Shown here: piece after piece, positions 7,754-17,400 of the stretch
Layout of the letters: each line of letters starts with the position of its first letter
How positions within the stretch are numbered: position 1 is the first letter of the stretch
Source: CBDCWQ01 sp965223435
Lineage (GTDB): Bacteria > Myxococcota > Kuafuiibacteriia > Kuafuiibacteriales > Kuafuiibacteriaceae
Assembly (NCBI GenBank): GCA_965223435.1
Contig: CBDCWQ010000023.1
Location: 1,240,001-1,304,000 of the forward strand
Reading direction: 5' to 3'
Length of the DNA: 64,000 bases
The notes under the pieces: model-generated
The model's input: the letters and a program-made list of their open reading frames with translations, nothing else
Databases searched by the model: none
Told to the model about the DNA's origin: nothing
Program-made: the position numbers and the translations under genes

Positions 7754-9292
7754 ATGGCACGGGTCGTGCGTCTGGGTTGGGGCAGATGGCTGGGGCTGGT
7801 GGCGCTGGCCGTGGGGGCCTGTGATGGTGGCGACGCGGGGATCACCCTGGTCGACCCCGCGGTGTCTTTTCAGCCCAGGACCCTCGATTTTGGGAACCGG
7901 GCCGTGGGGCTCGATCACGAGCTCCGAACGGTTTTGAGCCATTCTGGTTCTCGGTCCCTTCGGGTCCGGGCCTTGCGTTTTTCTCCGCCGACCGACGTGT
8001 ACCTCGCGCGCACCTCAGCCGGTCCTCTGATCGATACCGCATTCGAGCCCGGGATTGCGCGGGAGCTGACGGTTGTTTTCACGCCCCCGGCGGCGGGTGA
8101 ATACGACCGCACGATGATCGTCGATTTTGGTGATTTTCAGGTTCGACTGCCCCTGTTCGCTCGGGCCGAGGGGTTGGTTGTCGCCAAACCCGTTGTGGAG
8201 CCGGCTCAGGTTGTGTTTGCCCCTACGGAGCTGGGTTTAGAAGCCACCAGTGATGTGACGGTCCGCAACGCGGGTGATGCACCGACCCGTCTCGTCCGGG
8301 TCACGGTGGGCCCCAGTCAGCCCTTCTCGGTGGAGACGGGGCTGTCCTCGCCCGCTTTTCCGTTGCTCGGGCCCGGCCAAGCACTGGACTTCAAGGTCCG
8401 TTTTCGTCCCGCGACGCCGGGGCGTTTTGAGGATGAATTGGTCCTGGTGTTCGAAAATGGCGCCCGGGCACGGTTTTCGGTGGCCGGAGAGGGGCTGATG
8501 CCGGGCGCGCTGCAATGTTCGACCTCCACCGTGTCCTTTGACCCGCTGCCCCGGGGAACGAAGGCGACTGAATTTGTGTCCTGCGAGGCGACCGGGGGGC
8601 CCTACACGCTGGATTCGGTGGCTTTGCGACCCGGAAGCTCGCAGGCGTTTTCGCTTTTGTCGGTGCCTTCCGAACTCGACGCCGAAGGCCGCCTTGGCTT
8701 TTTTGTCCAGTTTCAGGCTCAGGGGTTTGAGGCCACCCATGGGGGGGTGGTGGAGATTGTGGCTCGGCACGGGGCGTCGACCCGTATGGTCTTGGACGCA
8801 AAAACGGTTGCGCCGGAGTGGGGCGACGCCGAGTTGAGCGCCCGGCTCCGCTGGAACACGCCGGCTACGGACTTTGACCTCCATTTGGTACGCGACGAGG
8901 AGCCGTTGTTTGGTTCCGTTGACGACTGTTATTTCGCCAACAAGAATCCGGACTGGGGCCAGCCGCTCAATCGGATCGACGATCCCTTTTTGGACCGGGA
9001 TGCCGAAGGCGGTTTCGGGCCCGAAGAAATCAACCTCACGGTGGCGGCGGAGACGCAGTACGATCTGTTTGTTCAATTTCATGGCTATACCGGAGACACC
9101 GTGCCCGCCACCTCGACGTTCGTGACGGTGTTTGTCGGGGGCCAGACGTTGTCGTTCGAACGGGTGATGCTCGTCTGTGGAAATACCTGGCATGTAGGTT
9201 CTTTTCGTCGGATAGGGGGCGTATTAAACTTCGAGGCGCGCGATGTGATCAGCGATGCTTGGCGACCAAGAGCCAGCGAACGGTGTCAGTGA
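7754..9292 (+). CDS. Lipoprotein with ASH (Hydin-like) immunoglobulin repeats
   Basis: This 512-residue secreted lipoprotein has a signal peptide with lipobox VGAC and predicted lipidated Cys23, followed by Asp at +2. Residues of about 40-320 show three repeats of the ASPM/SPD-2/Hydin type. They have a recurring pattern of a (D/T)FG- or (P)LP-type strand, VxNxG-like turns (TVRNAGDAPTRLVRV) and VxFxPxxxGxF (VFTPPAAGEYDRT, RFRPATPGRFEDEL). The last 170 residues form a different beta-rich domain with LRWNTPATDFDLHLV, DCYFANKNPDWG and YDLFVQFHGY. Such domains are common in myxobacterial surface proteins. The stop codon is followed directly by the ATG of the kinase gene (TGAATG), so the two are translationally coupled. 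The lipoprotein may be the outside partner of a kinase-linked signal path (inference). Confidence 0.82.
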   Translation: MARVVRLGWGRWLGLVALAVGACDGGDAGITLVDPAVSFQPRTLDFGNRAVGLDHELRTVLSHSGSRSLRVRALRFSPPTDVYLARTSAGPLIDTAFEPGIARELTVVFTPPAAGEYDRTMIVDFGDFQVRLPLFARAEGLVVAKPVVEPAQVVFAPTELGLEATSDVTVRNAGDAPTRLVRVTVGPSQPFSVETGLSSPAFPLLGPGQALDFKVRFRPATPGRFEDELVLVFENGARARFSVAGEGLMPGALQCSTSTVSFDPLPRGTKATEFVSCEATGGPYTLDSVALRPGSSQAFSLLSVPSELDAEGRLGFFVQFQAQGFEATHGGVVEIVARHGASTRMVLDAKTVAPEWGDAELSARLRWNTPATDFDLHLVRDEEPLFGSVDDCYFANKNPDWGQPLNRIDDPFLDRDAEGGFGPEEINLTVAAETQYDLFVQFHGYTGDTVPATSTFVTVFVGGQTLSFERVMLVCGNTWHVGSFRRIGGVLNFEARDVISDAWRPRASERCQ

Positions 9293-11938
9293 ATGATGAA
9301 AAAGCTCGGACCCTACACCCTCCTTCAGCCTTGTGCGTCTTCCAACCTGGGAACCGTGCACCTCGCTCGTTTAACGGGGCAGGGGTCGACGCTGTTTGCG
9401 GTGAAGGTGATTCGGCCGGAGTGGGCCGCGGACGAAGAATTTTCTCGGGTTCTAAGTATGGAGGCCGACAGCGCCGTGAAGTTTCGGCACCCGGCGTCGG
9501 CGTCGGTCTATGGTGTAGGCCAAGAGGGCGACACCCTGTACGTGGCCATGGAGTTTCTCCGCGGGCAGCCTTTTTCGGCTTTTCTCGAGCGGGCAAAGCT
9601 CGCCGGCACACCCATTTCTCATCGGGTGATCAGCTGGATTGGGGCTGAGGCCGCGCTGGCGCTCGCGGCTGCGCACCAGACGCCGTGTTTCGCCGAGGGG
9701 TCCGAATGGATGGTCCACGGTGCGCTGGCGCCTCGGAGTTTGTTTTTGACCTACGATGGACGGGTCAAGGTGCTGGGGATGGGCTTGGGGCAAGCGCGCG
9801 CCTCCATGCCTCCCTCTGAACTCAGTTTGCCCTATCGTGCGCCCGAGGCCCTCTTCGGTGCGGAGTTGGCACCGGCCTGGGACATCTACGGGCTCGGGGC
9901 GATCCTCTACGAGGCTTTTTTGGACCAGAAGGTTTTTGTGAAACCGACCGAGGGGGAGCGCAAACCGGCCACCCTGAGCCTGGCCCGCCCAGAGCTTTTG
10001 CCTCAACGATTGTCGGTTCCTCCATCGGTGGCTTCGAATGTGGCCACCGTCATTCGCAACATGATGGCCCGCGAGCCCTCGGCGCGGCTCAAGGAGATCG
10101 CTGCGGTGGAGACGGTGCTCCGAGAGGCCGCGGACGCCTCCCAGCTGGAGATGGCCCGGGCGGTGGAGGAGCGGATGAAAGCCATTTTTCTTGAAGAAAT
10201 GGACGCGACCCGCCGAACGGTGGACCGATGGGCGCGAGACGGGAAAAAAGCCGCAAGACCCGCCCCTTGGTCCACGCCGCCCCGTGTGGCTCAGGCGCCG
10301 GTCATCGGGAGCTTGCGGCCGATCGGCAGCCGCGGTACCTCTCTTGAGCCCGTGATCGCGCCTCAGCCTCCCGAGCGCCCGCCGCACGCTGCGAACAGCG
10401 ACCTGGAGGGATCTCTCACAGATCCCATGATCGACCTGGATGCGACCCAAGAAATGCTGGGACCGGTGCGCAGCCGCACGTCTCTCGAGCAGGCGCTCTC
10501 GGGCCGGATCGGCCGCTACCGTCTGGGCCCGGTGATCCACGACTCGGACAGCGCCGTGTTGTTTCGGGCCCAGGACCCCAATTTGGGTCGCGACGTGGTG
10601 GTGAAGGTTTTGCATCCGGAGTTTATTCGCGATCCGAGGCTTGACTTGCCGCTTTGGGTCCAAAGCTTCAAGCGCGAGGCCCGCTTGGCCGCCAGGCTCT
10701 CGACCTTTGGGGTGCCCTCATTGCACGATGCGGGGCGAGACGGTCCCGCGTTTTTTATGGTGTACGAATGGGTCGAAGGCGAACCGCTCCATGCGGCCCT
10801 CCATCGGTCGACCCCGTTTTCTCGGGATCAGATTGTCTCGGTGCTGGAGGGATTGCTCGGCACGCTCGCCCAGGTGCACGAACAGGGGATTGTCCACGGA
10901 GATATTCGTGCCTCGAACGTGGTCCTCGATGCTTCTGGTGGTGTGAAGCTCATCGATTTGTCGATGGCCCACGAGCAGGATCAACCGCCGCATCCCTTAG
11001 CGGGCGCGAACGTATTGGTGGTGAGTCCCGAGTATCTCGATGGCAACGCCCCAACGCCCCGCTCCGACCAGTTCGCCTTAGGCATGTTGCTGTATGAAAT
11101 GTTGGTTCATCAGCGCCCCTTCGGTGGGGTCGATGACCAGGCGATCCGCGAAGCGATTCGCAGCGCCGAACCCCGTCCTCCCGAGGCGCTTGATCCCCGT
11201 GTTGATCCGGTTTTGGCGAAAGTCTGCATGCGGCTTTTGGACAAAGACCCGAGCATGAGGTTTGAGAGTTGCCGCAGTGTGCTTTCGGAGTTGGGCAACC
11301 CCAGTCCCGGTCGTATTGCGGCCGGGCAGGGAAGTACGGGCCAGGTCGGATCGCAAGCGCCCCAAGCAGGGTTCCCAGAGGCTTTTGTGACCTTGTGTCA
11401 AGAGGCTGCGTCGCTGGTCTCGGTGTCTCCCCAAGGCAACCCACGGTGCGATGCGCCGCGTGCCGCGGGGATTGTGGCTCAGCGCTTGGGGTTCGATGAA
11501 ACGGAGCGGGCCAAAATTGAGGGCTTGGTGGCGCTGAGGATCTTGGCGCGTCGGACGGGGTCGACGATGGACCACGCTCGGATGCAGGCTCTGGTTCCGA
11601 CAAGTCTTCGGGGCCTCGCCGCCGAGGTTGATAAGCTCCATGACGATGCCGTCCCTTCGGCGGGGCCAGGGCCCTCGCGTTCGGCCCAGGTGGTTTGGGC
11701 TGTCGAATTCTATTTTGCGGCGACCGATTTGCACGATCCCCAACGGGTGTCACCCCGGACCGCCGTGCTGGCCATGCGTACCCAGCTGGGGGGCCGTGTA
11801 GCGTCGCAGGTTTTCGACGTGTTTACCGGCTACCTTCGGGAGATCATCTCGGCGCTGGATCTCAGCCCGTCCACGTTGCCCCGGACCGGCGGGGCCTTTG
11901 AGGCACCGGACAATGGTGCGGGCCCAGGGTTGAACTGA
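9293..11938 (+). CDS. Tandem pseudokinase / Ser-Thr protein kinase with degenerate HD-GYP-like tail
   Basis: The 881-residue cytoplasmic protein has two protein kinase folds. The first (about residues 5-285) keeps the ATP-binding lysine (FAVKVI, K38). It has HGA (VHGALAPRSLFL) instead of HRD and LGM instead of DFG, so it should be a pseudokinase. The second (about 405-675) keeps K438, D537 in VHGDIRASNVVL, N542 and D555 in LIDLSMA, so it can be catalytic, although its glycine loop is poor. The C-terminal 190 residues resemble an HD-GYP domain in helix pattern (FYFAATDLHDPQRVSPRTAV, then LGGRVASQVFDVF), but both the HD and GYP residues are missing. No transmembrane segment is seen, unlike typical PknB. 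The gene abuts the ASH lipoprotein gene and is followed by TPR and tail-anchored proteins. Confidence 0.85.
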   Translation: MMKKLGPYTLLQPCASSNLGTVHLARLTGQGSTLFAVKVIRPEWAADEEFSRVLSMEADSAVKFRHPASASVYGVGQEGDTLYVAMEFLRGQPFSAFLERAKLAGTPISHRVISWIGAEAALALAAAHQTPCFAEGSEWMVHGALAPRSLFLTYDGRVKVLGMGLGQARASMPPSELSLPYRAPEALFGAELAPAWDIYGLGAILYEAFLDQKVFVKPTEGERKPATLSLARPELLPQRLSVPPSVASNVATVIRNMMAREPSARLKEIAAVETVLREAADASQLEMARAVEERMKAIFLEEMDATRRTVDRWARDGKKAARPAPWSTPPRVAQAPVIGSLRPIGSRGTSLEPVIAPQPPERPPHAANSDLEGSLTDPMIDLDATQEMLGPVRSRTSLEQALSGRIGRYRLGPVIHDSDSAVLFRAQDPNLGRDVVVKVLHPEFIRDPRLDLPLWVQSFKREARLAARLSTFGVPSLHDAGRDGPAFFMVYEWVEGEPLHAALHRSTPFSRDQIVSVLEGLLGTLAQVHEQGIVHGDIRASNVVLDASGGVKLIDLSMAHEQDQPPHPLAGANVLVVSPEYLDGNAPTPRSDQFALGMLLYEMLVHQRPFGGVDDQAIREAIRSAEPRPPEALDPRVDPVLAKVCMRLLDKDPSMRFESCRSVLSELGNPSPGRIAAGQGSTGQVGSQAPQAGFPEAFVTLCQEAASLVSVSPQGNPRCDAPRAAGIVAQRLGFDETERAKIEGLVALRILARRTGSTMDHARMQALVPTSLRGLAAEVDKLHDDAVPSAGPGPSRSAQVVWAVEFYFAATDLHDPQRVSPRTAVLAMRTQLGGRVASQVFDVFTGYLREIISALDLSPSTLPRTGGAFEAPDNGAGPGLN

Positions 11939-12010
11939 GGGCGGGCGAGGACCGGGCACGATCCAGGGCCAAGGACGGACGCGACGGATTCAGGGACGAG
12001 GGCTGATTCT

Positions 12011-12628
12011 ATGACAAAGTTGGCGGAGCTGAAACGAGACTTGGCGCGTGCCTTGGAAGATGGCGAACAAGAACGGGTCGGTTCGGTGCGTCGTCTGATC
12101 GCGACCCAATACGAAGAGACGGAAGATGGGGTCGAGGCTTGTTACAAGCTGGGGTTAGACGCCCTTTTTGTACGCCAAGACCTCGAAGAAGCCGAGAAGC
12201 GTTTTCGCGCTGCCGTCCGCGCCAAGAGTGAAACCTGGAGTGCGTCGGCGCGGGTTTCTTTGGCGTTGGTCCTGTTGGCGCTGGGAAAGTCCCAGCAAGC
12301 GGTGTTTGAGCTTCGGAAAGTGGCCCGAAAAGAGCCCCCAGACATACTGTCCGCCCAGGCCTGGGGCATCTTGGAAATGAGTTTGAGAGACTTGAAAAAT
12401 GGTGAGGAGGCGAAGCGGGCGCGCCATGAGCATCTCAAGCTCCTGAAACGACTGGCCACCGATGAGTCAAGCGAGGATGCGGCGTTGGCGCATTTCATGC
12501 TGGGCATGGAATACAAACACGACGGTGTTCGCAAAGAGGCACGCCAGCACTTGGAAACGGCATTGTCGAATGACGCATTGCCCCCGGTGGAGCGGACCCG
12601 CGCCGAGCAAGCCATCAAGGATCTGTAG
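12011..12628 (+). CDS. TPR-like helical repeat protein
   Basis: This is a 205-residue, all-helical, cytoplasmic protein with no signal peptide. It has TPR-like repeats, for example CYKLGLDALFVRQDLEEAEK followed by FRAAVRAK, then ARVSLALVLLALGKSQQAV, then AHFMLGMEYKHDGVRKEA, with the usual Ala/Gly/Leu helix-packing spacing. TPR domains are protein-protein interaction scaffolds; no enzyme motif is present. The ATG at 12011 has a GAGGG upstream. It lies 72 bp after the tandem kinase gene and 6 bp before the next gene, so it is probably part of the same operon and could be an adaptor for the kinase (inference). Confidence 0.75.
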   Translation: MTKLAELKRDLARALEDGEQERVGSVRRLIATQYEETEDGVEACYKLGLDALFVRQDLEEAEKRFRAAVRAKSETWSASARVSLALVLLALGKSQQAVFELRKVARKEPPDILSAQAWGILEMSLRDLKNGEEAKRARHEHLKLLKRLATDESSEDAALAHFMLGMEYKHDGVRKEARQHLETALSNDALPPVERTRAEQAIKDL

Positions 12629-12634
12629 CCCCTC

Positions 12635-13150
12635 GTGTCGGGCACAGACTGCCATCGTCAGGTAGAGATTCTTGGGGCGCAGGCCATCTATGAGGCCGAG
12701 CGCGAAGGCGACGCGGCCCCCAGTCGGCAGGTTACTTTACGTGTCGAGGTCCGGTCTACAGCCACAACCGCGGTTTCTCGACTGGACCTCGCAGTCTTTC
12801 TCGGAAGCTCCATGGAGCGCATCGAGGCTACCCGCTTGGCTGGGCTTCCCTCGCAGGAACCCCGTCGGCTCGAGGACGGCGGGCTTGCGTTTCGGGCCTC
12901 GGTGCCAGCCTTGGTGCGGGGCGCTAACCCGAGCGTGCTTCGGGTCGTCAAGCGCGGCCTGCCCATCCAAAAGGAGCTCTCGGGGGTGGTGGTGAAAGTG
13001 GTCTCGTGCCAGAAGATGCAAGCGGTCGGCAGCGTTCAGTTGGCGCCTGGCCCCGGGCGTGAAGAAACCGGTCTGAGTGGTGTGGCCATTCTTTCTACAG
13101 GCATGCTGGTGTTGCTCTTTATGACGGTATTGCTTCTTCGCCTCCGCTAA
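12635..13150 (+). CDS. Hypothetical tail-anchored membrane protein
   Basis: I do not recognise a family. The 171-residue protein (GTG start 6 bp after the TPR gene stop) has a beta-rich, charged soluble part with three cysteines (Cys6 and two later positions including VVSCQKM). It ends in one strongly hydrophobic helix (GVAILSTGMLVLLFMTVLLL) followed by RLR, so it is predicted to be anchored at its C terminus with the bulk of the protein in the cytoplasm. It closes the block that starts with the ASH lipoprotein and tandem kinase. Hairpins that may terminate transcription follow its TAA. Confidence 0.65.
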   Translation: MSGTDCHRQVEILGAQAIYEAEREGDAAPSRQVTLRVEVRSTATTAVSRLDLAVFLGSSMERIEATRLAGLPSQEPRRLEDGGLAFRASVPALVRGANPSVLRVVKRGLPIQKELSGVVVKVVSCQKMQAVGSVQLAPGPGREETGLSGVAILSTGMLVLLFMTVLLLRLR

Positions 13151-13164
13151 ACCATTGCCCGAGT

Positions 13165-13212
13165 CCTTCCCATGGAAGGCACGCCTAGGTGTGAGCGTTG
13201 GGTCTTCGGACC
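13165..13212 (+). terminator. Two hairpins after the tail-anchored protein gene
   Basis: The first stem is 13165-13170 (ccttcc) with 13174-13179 (ggaagg) across a 3-base loop. The second is 13201-13204 (ggtc) with 13209-13212 (gacc) across a stable TTCG tetraloop. They begin 15 bp after the TAA at 13148-13150. No run of T follows either one. They are plausible as an attenuating or Rho-assisted 3' end, separating the kinase block from the KAS III promoter. Confidence 0.4.
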
Positions 13213-13243
13213 TGATCGCAAGGTCAGGGATTCTAAGAAACCC

Positions 13244-13272
13244 CTGGCAACCACTTCCGGGCTACGGATAAT
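13244..13272 (+). promoter_or_regulatory. Candidate sigma-70 promoter for the KAS III/hybrid kinase pair
   Basis: CTGGCA at 13244-13249 (4 of 6 matches to TTGACA) and GATAAT at 13267-13272 (5 of 6 to TATAAT) are separated by 17 bp. This would start transcription near 13279, about 68 bp before the ATG at 13347. The position fits a promoter for the two-gene operon that follows. It was seen by eye only; a 196-bp GC-rich gap can give such matches by chance. Confidence 0.42.
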
Positions 13273-13346
13273 ATGGGGCCGTGCCCCATTCAGACAAGCC
13301 TCACCCGAGCCATGGGTTCGGTGCCAGAACAAGATCAAATTCATCG

Positions 13347-14420
13347 ATGTCGGTCGGTGTCATCGGGGTGGGTGTTTACCTGCCGGACGAGGTCCGCGAA
13401 AACGATTGGTGGCCCGACAACGTGGTCCAAGGGTGGCAACAGAAAAACGAAGAAACAAAAAAGAGACTTTGTGCGCAAAACAGTTCGGCTCCCCAGTCGG
13501 ACGGTCAGCGGCTCATTCAAGCCGCCCTTTCAGAACTTCTTGATGACCCCTTTCGGGGTTCGTTGCAAAGGCGGGTCATGCCACAGAACATGGTCACTTC
13601 GGACATGGAAGTCTTCGCAGCGGAGGATGTTCTGAGACAAACCGGCGTCTCGGCAGATGAAGTTGGCATCTTGCTTACGCACAGCAGCGTGCCTGATTAC
13701 TTGGCAACAAATGTTGCGTGTACGGTCCATTCGGCGCTTGGCCTTCCGGATAACTGCTTTTCGCTTAGCGTCGAGGCTGCGTGCAACTCGTTTCAGCTTC
13801 AACTCGCCATCGCAGAACCGTGGATTCGAAGCGGAAGAGCGCGGTATGGGCTTCTCATTCAATCCTCCGGCACCTCACGTATTCTTCCGTACGACAAACC
13901 GTTTTCTGCGTGGTTCGGAGATGGGGCAACGGCTGTTTTGGTCGGTCCGGTCAAGACCCAAGGGCTGGTTGGAAGCAGTCACCGAACGGACGGCACCTTC
14001 CAGAACACTCTCGTGGCCAGCGTGCCCGGCGGAAAGTGGTTCGAAAGCGGCCCAACCACGCTTTGCACCACCGATATGCGACGGGCTCAGCAAATGTTTC
14101 TCACCTGTGCGGACCAAGCAAGGGAGGTCATTGCCGAGGCATTGCAAAAGGGTAAGCTGGCGGCCGAAGATGTGAATTTTTACGCGTGTCATCAACCCAC
14201 CCCTTGGATGCGGAAAGTCACGCAGAAGTATGCCGGGCTCTCATCTGCACGTTGGTTGGATACATTTCGGTGGGCCGGCAGTTTGTTTGCCGCGAACATT
14301 CCCTTGGTCATGTGGTCTGCCCAAAAAGAAGGCCTACTCAGCGACGGCGACGTAGTCGCGACCTGCGCGGCCGGAAGCGGCGTAACGTATTCAAGCTTGG
14401 TATTACAGTGGGGACGGTAG
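13347..14420 (+). CDS. 3-oxoacyl-ACP synthase III family protein (FabH-like, KAS III)
   Basis: This is a 357-residue thiolase-fold condensing enzyme. The start at ATG 13347 gives the typical SVGVIGVGVYLPDEV N terminus; an upstream in-frame start at 13281 would add 22 residues without homology. The KAS III catalytic triad is present: Cys146 in VEAACNSF, His282 in YACHQPTPWM and Asn317 in FAANIPL. The segment WFGDGATAVLVGP is also typical. The sequence differs from housekeeping FabH (no GNTSAA around the Asn), so it more likely makes a specialised beta-keto or alpha-coupled fatty acid product. Its TAG overlaps the GTG of the hybrid kinase by one base, so the two proteins are made together. That suggests that its product, or its own state, is read by the kinase (inference). 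Confidence 0.88.
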   Translation: MSVGVIGVGVYLPDEVRENDWWPDNVVQGWQQKNEETKKRLCAQNSSAPQSDGQRLIQAALSELLDDPFRGSLQRRVMPQNMVTSDMEVFAAEDVLRQTGVSADEVGILLTHSSVPDYLATNVACTVHSALGLPDNCFSLSVEAACNSFQLQLAIAEPWIRSGRARYGLLIQSSGTSRILPYDKPFSAWFGDGATAVLVGPVKTQGLVGSSHRTDGTFQNTLVASVPGGKWFESGPTTLCTTDMRRAQQMFLTCADQAREVIAEALQKGKLAAEDVNFYACHQPTPWMRKVTQKYAGLSSARWLDTFRWAGSLFAANIPLVMWSAQKEGLLSDGDVVATCAAGSGVTYSSLVLQWGR

Positions 14421-17400
14421 TGAGAGAGGTTTCATGTCGAGTCTTTGACATTTTCCTTCGCGACCTCCGCAAACGCGGTTTGGATGCACAAGCTCTGGTC
14501 AAGGGAACGTCTTGTGAACTGCAACATCTAAGAAACCGGAACGAACGGGTAGACTGGCAAACTTTCGTCCAGGTCATGAAGAATGCCAGTGAAATCTGGG
14601 AGCCCGAACAACTTGTCCTTCTGGGTGGAGCGTTCTTCAAAAATCCTCTGATTCGTCCGTTCGCTCTTATTGGCCGCATTCTGTTCACCGCCAAGGATTT
14701 CTATCACTGGATGAACAAGCCGAGGTCCGGAATGGGAAATCAGCTGTTCACTTGCATTGAGGGATCGGCCAAAGATCTCTCCGAAAACAAGGTCGAGATA
14801 CGCCTCACCATGAAGAAGGGCTATAAACCTTGCATTCCGTTCTTTTTGGTCTCGCAAGGGGCGATTCAAGAAATGCCCCGACTGCTCGGTCTGGGGAGTT
14901 CGGTTGTCGTTCGCGAGGACACAGAAAGTGGTGCGATTTACGAGGTCGAGATCCCGCGTGGGGGTGGGGCGCTTACCTCGGTCAGAAAGGCAGTCACTTG
15001 GCCGTTTGTTGCGAAGGCTGTGGCTCGAGAACTGGAGGACGCAAACTCCGTCCTCACCGCGAGGTACCAAGAGCTTGAGACTGCGCGGCAATTGCTTGAT
15101 CGACAAGCAACCCAGTTGCAGACCGCGCACAGTATCAGCAAGGTCATTCATGGTGAGTTGAACCTCCAGCGAACCATGGAGCAGGTCGCGAAATCTTTGG
15201 TTGAGGTCGCTGGATTTGAACGCGCAGAAGTCGCGGTCAACGCAAAAACTGACGGCGGACGCATAGAGCAAAAGATGGCTACCGGTACACAAAGCGCCGA
15301 ACATTCACAGTTGAGCTTCGAATTGACAAGTCGACGTCAATGCTTGGGAGAAGTCAGATTGTTCTGTTCGGCAAACTCCGATCTTTCGGAGAGAAAGGAG
15401 CTCTTAGAGTACTTGGGGCCCACGGTTTCTATGGCGGTTGACAATGCTCTGACGTTCACCTCGGTTGTCGACTATCGAAACAATCTAGAGCACAAGGTGA
15501 AAACGCGCACGATCGAACTCAGCCAAGCACGCGATCGGCTTGGCGAAACCGTTGAGCGACTCCAGGAGGCGCAGAAAATTCGGGACCGAATTTTCTCCAA
15601 CATCAACCACGAGATTCGGACACCGCTTTCCTTGATCACCTTGGCGCTCGCGCGATTCCGCAAAGGACTTGCAGGAAGGCTAACCCATGAAGCCGAAGAA
15701 CAACTCGATGCCGTTTCACACAACATTCACGGGCTGCTTTATCTCGTCGACGGCCTTCTCCTTCTCGCTGCGTCCCAAGAAGACAAGCTGCGGTTGAAGC
15801 GCGACCGTTTTGATCTCGCAAAGGCGCTCAGGGCCATGGTTGTGGTTTGGTCTCCGGCTGCTGAAGAGGCCGGTCTAACCCTGACTTATGCCGGACCAGA
15901 GGTTTGCGGCGTATTTTTAGATCAGCGTGCTTTGGAGCGTGTTGTCGCCAACCTCGTATCCAATGCCATCAAGTTTACGGAAGAGGGCGGCATCGCGATC
16001 AAGCTCAGTGCAAGTGAGAACATCGAAGTCACGGTCACCGACACCGGGATAGGCATCGATGAAACGAATCACGAACGTATTTTTGGCCGCTTTGAGCAGG
16101 ACAAATCTTCTACAAAACGGAACATGAGCGGCAGCGGGATCGGGTTATCGATTGTGAAAGAGCTGGTTGAGGCGCATGATGGAACCGTTTTTGTCGAAGC
16201 AAACCCAGAGGGTGGTACTCGGTTTCGCGTCGTGGTTCCCCGTGGAATTGATGCGTCCTCAGAAGGGGATGGCGATGAGGTCCTCCCTGTGGACGAGGCG
16301 GGTGACAACGTTGTGGCCTTGCCGCCTAAAAGGTCATCGACCGTCGATGTTCCGATTGTGCAGGAGATTTCAAATGATCGTCCCGAAACCATCTTGGTGG
16401 CCGAAGACCGGCCCGAGCTTAGGAACGCTCTGGTCGACTTGCTGAAAAGCCACTTTCGATTGCTTGTTGCGCCCGATGGACGCACTGCGCTTCGTTTGGC
16501 CCAAGAACATCTCCCGGACATGTTGGTCAGCGACGTCCAGATGCCCGAAATGGATGGGCTCCAGCTCACCAGGGCCTTTCGTGCGCTGCCCGGCAACCGA
16601 CTGGCCCCTGTGCTCCTGGTGACGGCTTTTGGCGATCTTCGCGATCGATTGTCTGGCTTTGAGGCAGGGGCGATTGACTACGTGGTTAAACCGTTTGAAC
16701 CCGAAGAGCTTCTGGCTCGAGTTCGGTCTTTGCTTTCGATTCGTGCGATGGCGATTAGGCTTCATGCAACCGAACATCTGGCTTCACTCGGTGTGCTGTC
16801 ATCGGGTCTTGCACACGAAATTCGAAACCCAGCCAACGCGGTGGTCAACAGCATCGCCCCCTTGCGGCAGATGCTCCCCAAAGAGCTGTTGGAAGAAGGA
16901 ACGGCGGTCGGTGAGCTTTTTGGTGTTCTCGAGGAATGTGCTCGGCAAATCTCGGACCTTTCATCGCGGCTCCTCGGGCATACCCATGAGGGAAAGATTT
17001 CGCTCACCATGGAGCAGCTGAGTGTCCTCTTGAGCCGAGCCATCGCGCTTCTTGGAGACACCCTCCAAGACACCTCAATCCATGTCGATTTCCAGTACGA
17101 CGAGCCCGTCCCTTGTGCGCCTCAGTTCATCGTTCAAGTCTTGGTGAACCTTCTAGAGAACGCGGCCAACGCCCAAGGGAAAGGTGGCGCCATCGACGTC
17201 ATCGCAAAAAGGGAGAAGGATTGGGTTTTCATGGATGTATGTGATCACGGTGAGGGCGTCAAACCTGAACACCGCGAAAGAATTTTCGATCCGTTTTTCA
17301 CCACCAAGGCGCCGGGGGTCGGCACGGGCCTTGGACTTTTCAACTGCAGACAGGCTCTTTCGAAACACGGCGGCACCCTCCGTTTGATGGAGAGTGAAAA

